DNA of 64,000 nucleotides from Streptomyces taklimakanensis (GCF_009709575.1 NZ_WIXO01000001.1:558001-622000); one strand, 5' to 3'; shown: positions 43,551 to 57,942, counted from the first letter of the stretch. The notes: generated by a model not told the origin, from the sequence alone. Numbers and translations: made by a program.

Positions 43551-44975
43551 GTGGAAGCGATCGACCCGGCCTACGGAACGACGACGCTGCTGCTGATGGC
43601 GGCGGGCGCCGTGGCCCTGTTGCTGTTCCTCATCATGAAGGTGAAGCTGCACGCCTTCGTGTCGCTGGTCCTGGTGAGCGTGGTGACCGCGCTCGTGGTC
43701 GGCTTCCCGCTGGCCGACATCCCCGACGTGCTGATGTTCGGGTTCGCCGACACCATCGGATCGGTTGCCCTCCTGGTCGCCTTCGGCGTGATGCTCGGCC
43801 GGCTGCTGGAGGTCACCGGCGGGGCCCAGGTGCTGGCCGACACCCTGATCACCCGGTTCGGGGAGCACCGGGCGCCCCTGGCCCTCGGCGTGGCCGCGCT
43901 CATCTTCGGCTTCCCCATCTTCTTCGACGCCGGTCTGGTGGTGTTCCTGCCGATCATCCTGACCGTGGCACGGCGCTTCGGCGGTTCGCTGCTGTTGTAC
44001 GCGCTGCCCGCGGCGGGCGCCTTCGCCGCCATGCACGCCATCGTCCCGCCCCACCCCGGTCCGGTCGCCGCCACCGAGGTGCTCGGCGGCGAGATCGGCA
44101 CCACCCTCCTGGTGGGCCTCCCCGTCGTGGTGGTGGCGTGGTACGTCGGTGTCCTGCTGGTCTCCCGGTTCCTGGGAGCCCGTGTCATGGTGTCACTGCC
44201 CGACGCCGTCTTCGGCGAGGTCCGCGACGGCCGGGGCCGCAGCGAGGGGGAGCGCGCGGACGAGTCCGACGCGCAGCGGCTGGGCGACCGACCGCCCTCC
44301 TTCGGCACCGTCCTGGGGCTGCTGCTGGTTCCCCTGGTCCTGATCTCCTTCGACACCGTCCTGAACACGCTCATCACCGCCGGGGTCATCGACGAGGGGA
44401 CGGACTGGGCGGAGTTCCTGGCCCTGCTGGGCTTCACCCCGGTGGCCCTGATGATCACCGTCATCACCGCGATCCTGGTGCTGGGACGGCCGCGGACCTC
44501 GATGGAGAGGGTCGGCAAGATCGTCGACAGCGCCCTCGGCCCCATCTGCTCCATCATCCTGATCACCGGCGCGGGTGGCATGTTCGGCGGTGTGCTGGAA
44601 CTCTCCGGAATCGGGGCCGCCCTCAGCGGATCCCTGTCCGGCCTGGGCATCTCCCTCATCGTCCAGGCCTTCTTGATCGCCACTCTGCTGCGAGTCGCCC
44701 AGGGTTCGGCCACCGTCGCCCTGACCACCGCCTCCGGACTGATCGCGGGAGCGGCCGGTGACGCGAACCTGAGCGACTTCCGGCTGGCTCTGCTGGTGGT
44801 GGCCATCGCGGCCGGCGCCACCGTGCTCTCGCACGTGAACGACTCCGGCTTCTGGCTGGTGAGCCGCTTCTTCGGCATGGACGTCAAGACCACCCTGCGG
44901 ACCTGGACGGTGATGGAGACGACCCTCGGGCTGTCGGCCTTCCTGATCGCGCTCGGCCTGTGGGTGGTCACCTGA
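43551..44975 (+). CDS. GntP-family gluconate/organic acid:H+ symporter
   Basis: 474 residues with about 12-14 membrane helices. The GntP marks GFPIFFDAGLVVFLPI, HAIVPPHPGPVAATEVLG, LRVAQGSATVALTTASG and SHVNDSGFWLVSRFFGM are all clear. Imports gluconate or related sugar acids. GTG 43551 has GGAG nine bases upstream; GTG 43542 would add three residues. No gluconate kinase or GntR regulator is adjacent. Confidence 0.92.
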   Translation: MEAIDPAYGTTTLLLMAAGAVALLLFLIMKVKLHAFVSLVLVSVVTALVVGFPLADIPDVLMFGFADTIGSVALLVAFGVMLGRLLEVTGGAQVLADTLITRFGEHRAPLALGVAALIFGFPIFFDAGLVVFLPIILTVARRFGGSLLLYALPAAGAFAAMHAIVPPHPGPVAATEVLGGEIGTTLLVGLPVVVVAWYVGVLLVSRFLGARVMVSLPDAVFGEVRDGRGRSEGERADESDAQRLGDRPPSFGTVLGLLLVPLVLISFDTVLNTLITAGVIDEGTDWAEFLALLGFTPVALMITVITAILVLGRPRTSMERVGKIVDSALGPICSIILITGAGGMFGGVLELSGIGAALSGSLSGLGISLIVQAFLIATLLRVAQGSATVALTTASGLIAGAAGDANLSDFRLALLVVAIAAGATVLSHVNDSGFWLVSRFFGMDVKTTLRTWTVMETTLGLSAFLIALGLWVVT

Positions 44976-45139
44976 GCCGTGCCCCGCTCGTCACCCCCGC
45001 GGCGCCGGCTTCGGGGGTACCCGGTCCCCACGGCACGCGCCGACCGGACCGGCACGCGACCGCCGTCGCCATGCGCACGGATCCCGGTCGGGGTTGAATG
45101 GCCCCAACAGCGTCGCACTCCCCGGAGCGAGGCAGCCGA

Positions 45140-47599
45140 GTGAATCCGACCACGCACCACTACGACGCCGATCCCGGCTCCCCGCGGAGCGGGGCGGCCG
45201 CGTTCGTGCTGGACGGACACGGAGTCGTACTGCAGTGCACGGCCTCGGCGCTGAACCTGACCGGTCACCCCGTCCACGAACTCCACGGTCGACGGATGGC
45301 CGAACTGGTCATCGGCCCCGGCCCGTGGGACAGAATCGACGAGGAGGACTCCTGGCGGCCCGACCCCGTGGAGGTCCGCACGTTCGTGCGGCACCGGGAC
45401 GGACTGCCGGTCGAGGTGGACGCCGAGGTGATGTTCCTGCCCCCCGACGGCAGGGCCCGCCTGCTGGTCTGCGCCGTCCCCTCGGCGGCGGGGCGACGCT
45501 GGTCCGAGGACCAGGCCCTGATCCGCGCGCTGTTCACCCAGACCCGCATCGGCCTCCTCGTCGTCGACGCCGACCTGCTGGTGACCCGTGCCAACCTCAA
45601 CCCCGGCTTCTTCGGCCTGTCCGCCGAGGAGCTCGCCTCCCGGTCCCCCCGGGGCGCCAGGTTCGAGGAGATCCTCGTCCCCGAGGACGCCGCGGCCGTC
45701 AACGAACGGCTGAAGCGGGTGTTGGAGACCGGCGAGCCGCTGATCGACTGGGAGCACTCGGCGCGGCGGCTGAGCGCCCCGGAGCTGGAACGGGTGCTGT
45801 CCTCCTCCGGCTTCCGACTGGAGGACCCGCAGGGACGCGTCATCGGCGTCGCCACCGTCTTCACCGACATCACCGAGCAGCACATCGCGCGGCGGCGGCT
45901 GGCCCTCCTCCACACCGCGGCCGGACGGCTGGGCCAGACCCTGGACGTCACCGACAACGCCGAGGAGTTGACCGGGACCCTCGTCCCCGACCTGGCGGAC
46001 CTGGCGTGTGTGGACCTGGTCGAGGCGGTCCTCCAGGGGCAGGAGCCCGGCCCCTTCAGCTCCGGGACGCCGCTGCGGCGGATCGCGACCGCCTCGGCCG
46101 GGGGCGCCTGGCCGGCCGGCGTGTACCAGCGCGGCGAGGTCCTGCGCGCCCGGGACATGGAGAGCGAGGCACTCCGCGACGGCCAGGCCGTCCTGGCACC
46201 CGACCTGGAGAGCCTGCGGGAACAGTTGGACCCGGACCCGGAACGGCAGCGACTGATGTTCCCCCGGTCGGCGACCTCCGCTCTGATCGTCCCGTTGCAC
46301 GCCCGGGGGCGGGTCCTGGGCGTGCTGGGCATGTGGCGGGAGGGTGACCGCGTGCCCTTCAGTCCCAACGACGTGCCCCTGGCGGAGGAGATCGCCTCGC
46401 GGGCCGCGCTGAGCGTGGAGAACGCCCGGCGCTACACCTCCGAGCTGCGCACCGTGGAGACCCTGCAACGCAGCCTGCTGCCCCCGGCGGGCATGGAGAT
46501 CAGCGCGGCGGAGACCGCCGGGACGTACGTGCCGGCCGGCACCGCCGCGGGGGTGGGCGGAAGCTGGTACGACGTCATCCAGCTCTCCTCCACCCGGGTC
46601 GCCTTCGTCGTCGGCGACGTGGCCGGGCACGGACTGGGCGCGACGGCCACCATGGGCCGGTTGCGCACGGCCGTGCAGACCCTCGCCGACCTGGACCTCC
46701 CTCCGGAGGAGCTGCTCACCCACCTGGACGACCTGGTCATCCGGCTGGCCTACACCGAGCCGGCCTCCACCGGCAGCGGTGGCTCCGGCGTGGTCGGGGC
46801 CACCTGCCTGTACTGCGTGTACGACCCGGTCACCGGCCGATGCGTGATGGCCAGTGCCGGCCACCCGACGCCGGTGCTGACCAGCCCCGAGGGGCACACC
46901 CGCAGCGTGGACCTCAAGCCCGGACCGGCCCTGGGCGTGGGGGGCATGCCCTTCGAACCCGTCGAACTGCACCTCGGTCCGGGCAGCGTGTTGGCCTTCT
47001 ACACCAACGAGTTGCTGGCCCACGCCGAGGACGGGGCCGAGGACGGCCAGCTCAGACTGTTGCGCGACGGCCTGGACGCCGCCGTGGCGGCCGGCGGCTC
47101 CCCCGCCGACATCGGCCGCGCCGCCGTCGACCACGTGCTGTCCGAGGCGCCGGCCGACGACGTGGCCCTGCTGGTGGCCCGGGTCAAGGCCCTGCCGGAG
47201 GGGGCCACCGTGGCGTGGCGGTTCACCGCCGACCCCTCCGTGGTGCGTCAGGCTCGCGAACTGGTCACCGCCCAGTTGGCCGAGTGGGGCCTGGAGGAGA
47301 TGGCCTTCACCACCGAACTGATCGTCAGCGAGCTGGTCACCAACGCCATCCGCTACGCCGGTCCCCCCATCGGGTTGCGGTTGATCAAGGACAAGACCCT
47401 GATCTGCGAGGTCTCCGACCCCAGCCAGACCCAGCCGCACCTGCGCCGCGCCCGGCTGACGGACGAGGGCGGGCGCGGCCTGTTCCTCATCGCCCAGCTC
47501 GCCCGCCGCTGGGGCAGCCGCTACACGCCGTCGGGCAAGACGATCTGGACCGAGCAGGCGCTGGGCGCGCCGCCGGAGATTCCGTTGGGCGTCTTCTGA
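45140..47599 (+). CDS. PAS-PAS-GAF-SpoIIE-HATPase dual phosphatase/anti-sigma kinase
   Basis: 819 residues. Two PAS domains (about 10-120 and 130-255), GAF (about 265-420), SpoIIE/PP2C phosphatase (about 440-655; GGSWYDVIQLS, GDVAGHGLGATATMGRL) and a C-terminal HATPase_c kinase (about 690-815; ELIVSELVTNAIRYAGPP, DEGGRGLFLIAQLARRWGSR). It joins opposing RsbU-like and RsbW-like activities in one chain, as in several Streptomyces partner-switching regulators. The GTG at 45140 with GGAGCGAGG is preferred; the ATG at 45098 would add 14 residues. A target could be an anti-anti-sigma factor of the SigB type. Confidence 0.88.
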   Translation: MNPTTHHYDADPGSPRSGAAAFVLDGHGVVLQCTASALNLTGHPVHELHGRRMAELVIGPGPWDRIDEEDSWRPDPVEVRTFVRHRDGLPVEVDAEVMFLPPDGRARLLVCAVPSAAGRRWSEDQALIRALFTQTRIGLLVVDADLLVTRANLNPGFFGLSAEELASRSPRGARFEEILVPEDAAAVNERLKRVLETGEPLIDWEHSARRLSAPELERVLSSSGFRLEDPQGRVIGVATVFTDITEQHIARRRLALLHTAAGRLGQTLDVTDNAEELTGTLVPDLADLACVDLVEAVLQGQEPGPFSSGTPLRRIATASAGGAWPAGVYQRGEVLRARDMESEALRDGQAVLAPDLESLREQLDPDPERQRLMFPRSATSALIVPLHARGRVLGVLGMWREGDRVPFSPNDVPLAEEIASRAALSVENARRYTSELRTVETLQRSLLPPAGMEISAAETAGTYVPAGTAAGVGGSWYDVIQLSSTRVAFVVGDVAGHGLGATATMGRLRTAVQTLADLDLPPEELLTHLDDLVIRLAYTEPASTGSGGSGVVGATCLYCVYDPVTGRCVMASAGHPTPVLTSPEGHTRSVDLKPGPALGVGGMPFEPVELHLGPGSVLAFYTNELLAHAEDGAEDGQLRLLRDGLDAAVAAGGSPADIGRAAVDHVLSEAPADDVALLVARVKALPEGATVAWRFTADPSVVRQARELVTAQLAEWGLEEMAFTTELIVSELVTNAIRYAGPPIGLRLIKDKTLICEVSDPSQTQPHLRRARLTDEGGRGLFLIAQLARRWGSRYTPSGKTIWTEQALGAPPEIPLGVF

Positions 47600-47610
47600 G
47601 CAGCCCCGCG

Positions 47611-47649
47611 CACGCCGCCCGCGCCCGCCGGTCGGTCGCGGGCGGCGTG
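47611..47649 (+). terminator. Hairpin terminator
   Basis: 13-bp perfect arms CACGCCGCCCGCG/CGCGGGCGGCGTG, 13-nt loop, 11 bp after the phosphatase stop. Confidence 0.7.
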
Positions 47650-47863
47650 TCGCTCCCCCTGACGCCGGCTCACGGTGCCGGCCACGGGCCCCCGAGGGGC
47701 CCGTACGGGCCGCTGACGCGCCGTCACCGGACGCCGGCATGTGCCGGAACCGTCACCGAAGGTGTCGTCCGCCCGAGACCGGCTATGCGCAAGGAGAGCC
47801 GTCCGCTCGGCACGGCCGCTCCGCCGAGTGCGGCCGACCCGCCACCGACGTACGGGAGCCCCC

Positions 47864-48973
47864 GTGGTCCACAGCCCACCGGCCACCGCCGCCGTTCCCC
47901 CGCACCGCGCCGCCCGTGCTTCCTCGGGGGTGTCCGCCGCGCTCCGGGCCCGGAGCCCCGACCCCCGGTCGGCGGAACGCGACCTGTGGTTCCTGCTGTT
48001 GGTGACCTGTGCCGTGCCGCTCACCGGTTCGCTGCTCGACTTCGCCCGGCTCTGCGGCGCGCCGGTGCACGCCTGGTCCGCCGCCGTCCTCCCCTGGCTG
48101 CGGTTGCTGTGTTCCCTGGCCGCCGGATGGTGGCTGGTCACCCTGGTGCGGGCACGTCCGTCCCGGTGGGGCGCGGTCCGCCGGGGCGCGGCCCCCGCCC
48201 TGGCGGCCGTCGCCGTCACGGGCCGCGTCGCCGCCCTGGTGTGGCCCGGCGGAACGTGGGGGGTGGTGGGAAGCCTGGCCACCACCGCCTCGCTGGCCTG
48301 GCTCTGCGGGGAGTCGGCCGTGCGGCACGGCGTGGGGTGGCGGGGGTTGGGCGTCGCTCCGCACGGTGCGCGCACCGCCGCCGGGCGGCTGATGGCGGTG
48401 GCGGTGTTCGGAGCCGTGGTCGTCCTCGCCTCCACCACCGTCACCTGGATGGCTCGGCTCCGGTTGGGGCTGCCCGAGACCGCCCCCTGGCTGCCCGTCC
48501 TGGACCGGGCGCAGAGCGCGGCGTTGGGGTGGAACGGCCCCGCGGACATGGTGGCCAACGTGTTGTTCACGGGGGTCGCCGAGGAAATGGTGCTGGTCGG
48601 TGCCGTGGTCGTGTTGGGACGGGCCGCCCGACGGCCGCTGTGGGTACTGTGCGCGCTCAGCCTGCTGTTGAGGGTGGCGGCGCACCTGTACCTGGGGGTG
48701 CCCGGCGTCGCCCTGGTCCTGCTGGGGGCCTGCGCCCTCCTGGTGTACCTGCGCTCCGGCAGGCTCACCCCGCTGGTCGCCGGGCACGTCGCCTACGACC
48801 TGGCGGCGTCCCTGGTTCCCTCCCCCGAGGCTCTGGGCTCCCTCGTCCTCGCCGCCCTGATCTGCGCCGGGGCGGCGTTCGTGGTGTGGTTCGGACGATT
48901 CGCGCCGGCGGCCGGGGCGGAGGGCCGCGCGGAGAGCGGCCGCGCGCGGGACGACGGCGCGCGGCGGGTGTGA
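47864..48973 (+). CDS. CPBP-like intramembrane protease, degenerate motif 1
   Basis: 369 residues with about eight hydrophobic helices. The CPBP (Rce1-like) region is at 210-330. Motif 1 reads [10 protein letters not shown] where EExxxR is expected, so the Arg is Val. Motif 2 [15 protein letters not shown] keeps the His, and motif 3 [10 protein letters not shown] keeps the HxxxD pattern. The changed motif may reduce or alter peptidase activity. GTG 47864 with GGGAG just upstream is chosen. Its role could be bacteriocin immunity, signalling or protein processing. Confidence 0.8.
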   Translation: MVHSPPATAAVPPHRAARASSGVSAALRARSPDPRSAERDLWFLLLVTCAVPLTGSLLDFARLCGAPVHAWSAAVLPWLRLLCSLAAGWWLVTLVRARPSRWGAVRRGAAPALAAVAVTGRVAALVWPGGTWGVVGSLATTASLAWLCGESAVRHGVGWRGLGVAPHGARTAAGRLMAVAVFGAVVVLASTTVTWMARLRLGLPETAPWLPVLDRAQSAALGWNGPADMVANVLFTGVAEEMVLVGAVVVLGRAARRPLWVLCALSLLLRVAAHLYLGVPGVALVLLGACALLVYLRSGRLTPLVAGHVAYDLAASLVPSPEALGSLVLAALICAGAAFVVWFGRFAPAAGAEGRAESGRARDDGARRV

Positions 48974-49140
48974 GGGGCGGGCCCGCCGGTTTCCCGGTGC
49001 TTCGGCCGATGCGGCGCGGTCGGGGATGCGGACACACGGTCGCTGCCGTTGCCACACGCGTCTCCCACGCGTAAGACAGAAGGCAACAGAAACATCGATA
49101 CCTTTACACACCCACCCAAGAGCCGGGAAACCATCACATG

Positions 49141-49178
49141 CCGCTCGGCGCACCCGCCGCGGCGGGTGCGCCGAGCGG
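49141..49178. repeat. 38-bp perfect palindrome in the ctaD leader
   Basis: Two 19-bp arms with no loop base (49141-49159 and 49160-49178), 69 bp before the ctaD start. It may end the upstream transcript, act as an attenuator, or bind a protein. Confidence 0.85.
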
Positions 49179-49247
49179 ACAGCGGGGCACGGACTGGGAG
49201 CACGCTGGGGAGCCGGCGCGACCCGGCGGGTCGAGAGGACACGGGCC

Positions 49248-50960
49248 ATGACAGTGCAGACCGACCAACTCAAGAAGAAGGAAGAGCGCAAGAAGACCCT
49301 GGGACAGGTGATGGTCGACTGGATGATCACCACCGACCACAAGAAGATCGGCGCTCTCTACCTGATCACGTCGTTCGCCTTCTTCACCCTGGCCGGTGTG
49401 CTGGCGCTGGTGATTCGCGCCGAATTGGCCCGCCCGGGCACCCAGATCCTCTCCAACTACCAGTACAACCAGGCCTTCACCATGCACGGCCTGATCATGC
49501 TGTTGCTCTTCGCCACCCCGCTGTTCGCCGGGTTCGCCAACGCGGTGATGCCGCTGCAGATCGGCGCGCCCGACGTGGCGTTCCCTCGGCTGAACATGCT
49601 CGCCTACTGGCTCTACCTCTTCGGCGGGCTGATCGTGGTGAGCGGCTTCTTCACCCCCGACGGGGCCGCCGACTTCGGCTGGACGGCGTACACACCGTTG
49701 TCCGACGACACCCGCACCCCCCAGGTCGGCGGCGACCTGGTGATCATGGGCCTGGCGCTCTCCGGCTTCGGCACCATCCTGGGCGCGGTCAACTTCATCA
49801 CCACGATCATCTGCATGCGCGCCCCGGGCATGACGATGTTCCGCATGCCGATCTTCACCTGGAACGTGCTGCTGACCAGCGTGCTGGTGCTGCTGGCCTT
49901 CCCGGTGCTGGCCGCCGCGCTCTTCGCGCTCCAGTCCGACCGCACCTTCGGCTCGCACATCTTCGACCCGTCCAACGGCGGCGCGCTGCTGTGGCAGCAC
50001 CTGTTCTGGTTCTTCGGCCACCCCGAGGTCTACATCATCGCGCTGCCGTTCTTCGGCATCATCACGGAGGTCGTCCCGGTCTTCAGCCGCAAGCCGATCT
50101 TCGGCTACATCGGCCTGATCGGCGCGACCATCGCCATCACCGGTCTGTCGCTCACCGTCTGGGCGCACCACATGTTCGCCACCGGCGCGGTGCTGCTGCC
50201 GTTCTTCTCCTTCCTCTCCTTCCTGATCGCGATTCCCACCGGGGTGAAGTTCTTCAACTGGATCGGCACCATGTGGAAGGGGTCGCTCTCCTTCGAGACG
50301 CCGATGCTCTGGGCGATCGGCTTCCTGGTCACCTTCCTCTTCGGTGGTCTGACCGGCGTCGTCCTGGCCTCCCCGCCGATGGACTGGCACGTGACGGACA
50401 CCTATTTCGTGGTGGCGCACTTCCACTACGTCGTCTTCGGCACCGTGGTCTTCGCGATGTTCGCCGGCTTCCACTTCTGGTGGCCGAAGTTCACCGGTCA
50501 GATGCTCGACGAGCGGCTGGGCAAGATCACCTTCTGGACGCTGTTCGTCGGCTTCCACACGACGTTCCTGGTCCAGCACTGGCTGGGTGCCGAGGGGATG
50601 CCGCGCCGGTACGTCGACTATCTGGCGGCCGACGGCTTCACCACCCTCAACACCGTCTCCACCATCGGGGCCTTCCTGCTGGGCATGTCCTTCCTGCCCT
50701 TCTGGTACAACATCTGGTGGACGACGAAGCACGCGCCGAAGGTCGAGGTCGACGACCCGTGGGGCTACGGCCGTTCGCTGGAGTGGGCCACTTCCTGCCC
50801 GCCGCCGCGGCACAACTTCGTCACCCTCCCCCGCATCCGCTCCGAGGCTCCCGCCTTCGACCTGCACCACCCGGACGTCGCGGCCATCGACCAGGCGGAG
50901 AACGTGGGCCGCAGGGACATCACCGACACCGCTCCGGAGCGGAAGGGCGACATGGGGTGA
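49248..50960 (+). CDS. ctaD: Cytochrome c oxidase subunit I (aa3 type)
   Basis: 570 residues, 12 membrane helices. All haem and copper ligands are visible: [10 protein letters not shown] (low-spin haem His), [14 protein letters not shown] (CuB His-Tyr crosslink pair), [10 protein letters not shown] (two CuB His), and [10 protein letters not shown] (haem a3 and a His). D- and K-channel residues appear normal. It is the catalytic core of the aerobic terminal oxidase. No ctaC, ctaF, ctaE or qcr genes are near, so it is an orphan or second copy. Start at the ATG 49248 after GAGAGGAC. Confidence 0.96.
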   Translation: MTVQTDQLKKKEERKKTLGQVMVDWMITTDHKKIGALYLITSFAFFTLAGVLALVIRAELARPGTQILSNYQYNQAFTMHGLIMLLLFATPLFAGFANAVMPLQIGAPDVAFPRLNMLAYWLYLFGGLIVVSGFFTPDGAADFGWTAYTPLSDDTRTPQVGGDLVIMGLALSGFGTILGAVNFITTIICMRAPGMTMFRMPIFTWNVLLTSVLVLLAFPVLAAALFALQSDRTFGSHIFDPSNGGALLWQHLFWFFGHPEVYIIALPFFGIITEVVPVFSRKPIFGYIGLIGATIAITGLSLTVWAHHMFATGAVLLPFFSFLSFLIAIPTGVKFFNWIGTMWKGSLSFETPMLWAIGFLVTFLFGGLTGVVLASPPMDWHVTDTYFVVAHFHYVVFGTVVFAMFAGFHFWWPKFTGQMLDERLGKITFWTLFVGFHTTFLVQHWLGAEGMPRRYVDYLAADGFTTLNTVSTIGAFLLGMSFLPFWYNIWWTTKHAPKVEVDDPWGYGRSLEWATSCPPPRHNFVTLPRIRSEAPAFDLHHPDVAAIDQAENVGRRDITDTAPERKGDMG

Positions 50961-51092
50961 CTCGACACCCGGAGCAATGATCGCAAACCGTCCGCAAACG
51001 GTGTAACCGAGTCACCTCCGGGAACACGCCCCGACGTGCACGGACGTGGACGCACTCCGTCGACCACGGCCCAGAACCTTCGGGAGGACGAC

Positions 51093-51512
51093 ATGGCCAC
51101 GCACGGCAAGAACAAGACCGGCGCCGCCCGGGACGACGAGCTCAAGCAGGAGATGGAGGGCGAGCTCCGCGCGGGCCGGTCGCTCCGCATGGAGGAGGAC
51201 CACGAACTCCAGCCCTCGGCCGAGGACCAGCCCGACGTGGACCGCGCGCCGAACACCGTGTTGACCGGCGGCACCCCTCCGGGCATGGACCAGGACGACG
51301 TGGAACTGCGCAGCGAACTGGCCCGACACCTGGGCAAGGAGCTCTACCCGGCCGACCGTGACGCGGTACTGGACACGCTGCGCGAGAACAACGCACCCGA
51401 CCGGCTGCTGTCCCTGGCCGGACGGCTTCCGGCCGGCCAGGAGTTCCGGAACGTCCAGGACATCGCCCGGGCGCTCGGCCTGGGCACCGAGGACGTCACC
51501 CACCGCACCTGA
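51093..51512 (+). CDS. DUF2795-domain protein
   Basis: 139 residues, very acidic and hydrophilic. N-terminal region of charged residues (DDELKQEMEGELRAGRSLRM), then a DUF2795 fold (ELARHLGKELYPADRDAVLD, TLRENNAPDRLLSLAGRLP, FRNVQDIARALGLG). Function unknown; often seen near stress genes in actinobacteria. GGGAGGA before the ATG at 51093. First of three small stress-type genes on this strand. Confidence 0.87.
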   Translation: MATHGKNKTGAARDDELKQEMEGELRAGRSLRMEEDHELQPSAEDQPDVDRAPNTVLTGGTPPGMDQDDVELRSELARHLGKELYPADRDAVLDTLRENNAPDRLLSLAGRLPAGQEFRNVQDIARALGLGTEDVTHRT

Positions 51513-51564
51513 CGCGGACGCGACGGCCACCGGGACGGCACCGCCCCGTTCCTCCTGCGCCCGG

Positions 51565-51607
51565 ACGGGTGTCCGCCCGGAGCCCCCGGCTCCGGGCGGA
51601 CACCCGT
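51565..51607 (+). terminator. Hairpin terminator
   Basis: 20-bp perfect arms at 51565-51584 and 51588-51607 with a 3-nt loop, after the DUF2795 gene. Confidence 0.8.
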
Positions 51608-51756
51608 CTTCGGCCCTCCCCAGGGAGCCGGAGCGGAGGCGGCGGGTGGCGCGGCCCCCGGGACACGGAAGGCCGCGCGGACCCGCGCCCCCGGTCACCC
51701 GCGAGCACGGACCCACCACCCACGAGGACACGAGGACAGGGAGAAGAAGGACCCAC

Positions 51757-52641
51757 ATGAACGACCACGGACAGCAGGACCCGACCCAGGCACAGCCGCG
51801 CCCCGACTTCCCCCAGCAGGACCAGCCGCACCCGGGCCTGACCGAACGCATGGACCCGGAGCCCGACCACGGCGAGTCGTCCTACCGGGGCAGCGGGCGC
51901 CTGACGGACCGCAAGACCATCGTCACCGGCGGCGACTCGGGCATCGGCCGCGCCGTGGCGCTCGCCTTCGCCAGGGAGGGCGCCGACGTGCTGTTCACCT
52001 ACCTCGCCGAGGAGGAGAAGGACGCCCGCGAGACGGCGCGGCTGGTGGAGGAGGCGGGGCGGAAGGCGGTGCCCCTGCTGTGCGACATCCGCGAGGAGTC
52101 CGAGTGCCGCCGTCTGGTCGACCGGGCGGTGGCGGAGTTCGGCCGCGTCGACGTCCTGGTGAACAACGCGGCCTTCCAGATGGCGCAGTCCGAGGGCATC
52201 GAGGGCATCAGCACCGAGCAGTTCGACCGGACGATGCGCACCAACCTGTACGGCATGTTCTGGCTGTGCAAGATGGCCCTGCCGCACATCCCCGCGGGCG
52301 GCAGCATCATCAACACCACCTCCGTGCAGGGGTACAAGCCCAGCGCCCACCTGTTGGACTACGCCACCACCAAGGGCGCCATCACCGCCTTCACCCAGGG
52401 GCTCGCGCAGAACCTGGCCGAGCGGGGCATCCGGGTCAACGCCGTGGCCCCGGGACCGGTGTGGACGCCGCTGATCCCCTCGACGCTGCCCGACACCTCG
52501 GAGTTCGGCAAGCAGTCCCCGCTGGGCCGGCCGGCCCAGCCCGCCGAACTGGCCCCCGCCTACGTCTTCCTGGCCTCCCAGGAGGCGAGCTACATCACCG
52601 CCGAGATCGTCAACGCCACCGGCGGCACCCCCCTGCCGTAG
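51757..52641 (+). CDS. SDR-family oxidoreductase, YdaD/YhdF-like general-stress type
   Basis: 294 residues. A long polar N terminus (QDPTQAQPRPDFPQQDQPHP) precedes the SDR core at about 45, with TGGDSGIGRA, VLVNNAAF, TTSVQGY and YATTKGA. The N-terminal arm of about 40 residues and the closing ITAEIVNATGGTPLP place it with the general-stress dehydrogenases of Bacillus (YdaD, YhdF) rather than FabG. ATG 51757 after GGGAGAAGAAGG. Confidence 0.9.
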   Translation: MNDHGQQDPTQAQPRPDFPQQDQPHPGLTERMDPEPDHGESSYRGSGRLTDRKTIVTGGDSGIGRAVALAFAREGADVLFTYLAEEEKDARETARLVEEAGRKAVPLLCDIREESECRRLVDRAVAEFGRVDVLVNNAAFQMAQSEGIEGISTEQFDRTMRTNLYGMFWLCKMALPHIPAGGSIINTTSVQGYKPSAHLLDYATTKGAITAFTQGLAQNLAERGIRVNAVAPGPVWTPLIPSTLPDTSEFGKQSPLGRPAQPAELAPAYVFLASQEASYITAEIVNATGGTPLP

Positions 52642-52652
52642 CGAGTTCACCC

Positions 52653-52677
52653 GCATGGCCGCCGCCCACCCGGGTAA
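52653..52677 (+). promoter_or_regulatory. Possible SigB/SigF-type promoter
   Basis: GCAT, 15 bp, GGGTAA; the -10 ends 61 bp upstream of the SRPBCC start. Confidence 0.4.
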
Positions 52678-52738
52678 GCGGAAGCCTACGGAACGAAGTA
52701 GCACGAAACATCCCCAACAGCGAGAGAAGGGATGCCGG

Positions 52739-53188
52739 ATGTCCAAGGTCGAGGAGTCGATCGAGGTTCACGTCCCGGTGCGCACCGCGTACGACCAGTG
52801 GACGCAGTTCGAGACCTTCCCCGAGTTCATGGAGGGCGTCGAGCGGGTCGAGCAGAAGACGGACACGCTGACCCACTGGGTGACGAAGGTCGGCGGTGCC
52901 CAGCGGGAGTTCGACGCCCGCGTCACCGAGCAGATCCCCGACGAGCGGGTGGCCTGGACGACGGTCGACGGCGAGGCCAAGCAGGCCGGTGTGGTCACCT
53001 TCCACCGCCTCGACGACAGCCGGACCAAGGTGATGCTCCAGATGGAGCACGACCCAAAGGGCCTCACCGACACCGTCGGCGACAAGCTCGGTGTGGTCCG
53101 CCACCGCGTCAAGGGCGACCTGGAGCGGTTCAAGGAGTTCATCGAGGAGCGCGGCAGGGAGACGGGCGCCTGGCGGGGTCAGGTCTGA
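52739..53188 (+). CDS. SRPBCC-family protein (cyclase/dehydrase type)
   Basis: 149 residues. Typical start VEESIEVHVPVRTAYDQWTQ, FETFPEFMEGVERVEQ, then the sheet and long helix VRHRVKGDLERFKEFIEERG. This subgroup occurs widely in actinobacterial stress regions. Ligand unknown. The ATG at 52739 follows GAGAGAAGGG. A SigB-like promoter lies upstream. Confidence 0.9.
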   Translation: MSKVEESIEVHVPVRTAYDQWTQFETFPEFMEGVERVEQKTDTLTHWVTKVGGAQREFDARVTEQIPDERVAWTTVDGEAKQAGVVTFHRLDDSRTKVMLQMEHDPKGLTDTVGDKLGVVRHRVKGDLERFKEFIEERGRETGAWRGQV

Positions 53189-53233
53189 CCCGACCCGGGG
53201 GCGGGGTTCCTCTCCTCGCCCCACCCCCGTGAG

Positions 53234-53270
53234 GCGGCGGTCCGGACGTCAAGGGCGTCCGGACCGCCGC
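53234..53270. terminator. Hairpin terminator (first of two)
   Basis: 15-bp perfect arms GCGGCGGTCCGGACG and complement, 7-nt loop, downstream of the SRPBCC gene. Confidence 0.75.
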
Positions 53271-53293
53271 TTCGTGCGTCACGCACCCCATGC

Positions 53294-53341
53294 GGCCCGG
53301 TGTGGCCGCCCCCTCCCGGGAGGGGGCGGCCACACCGGGCC
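53294..53341. terminator. 48-bp perfect palindrome, terminator (second of two)
   Basis: Two 24-bp arms without spacer (53294-53317 and 53318-53341), seven bases from the stop of the P-type ATPase gene on the other strand. Confidence 0.75.
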
Positions 53342-53347
53342 ACCGGG

Positions 53348-57883
<4,536 letters not shown>

Positions 57884-57900
57884 CGGCGGCCCTTTCCGAT

Positions 57901-57942
57901 CCCGGACCGGGGAGGGCGAGCGCTCGCCCTCCCCGGTCCGGG
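57901..57942. repeat. 42-bp perfect palindrome upstream of the ATPase
   Basis: Two 21-bp arms with no loop (57901-57921, 57922-57942), 18 bp from the ATPase start and 226 bp from the clp start. It would fold in the 5' leader of the ATPase mRNA. Confidence 0.85.

Noticed and set aside
45015..45020. GGGTAC as a SigB-type -10 before the large phosphatase
   Set aside because: The upstream positions read only C and G without the required T.
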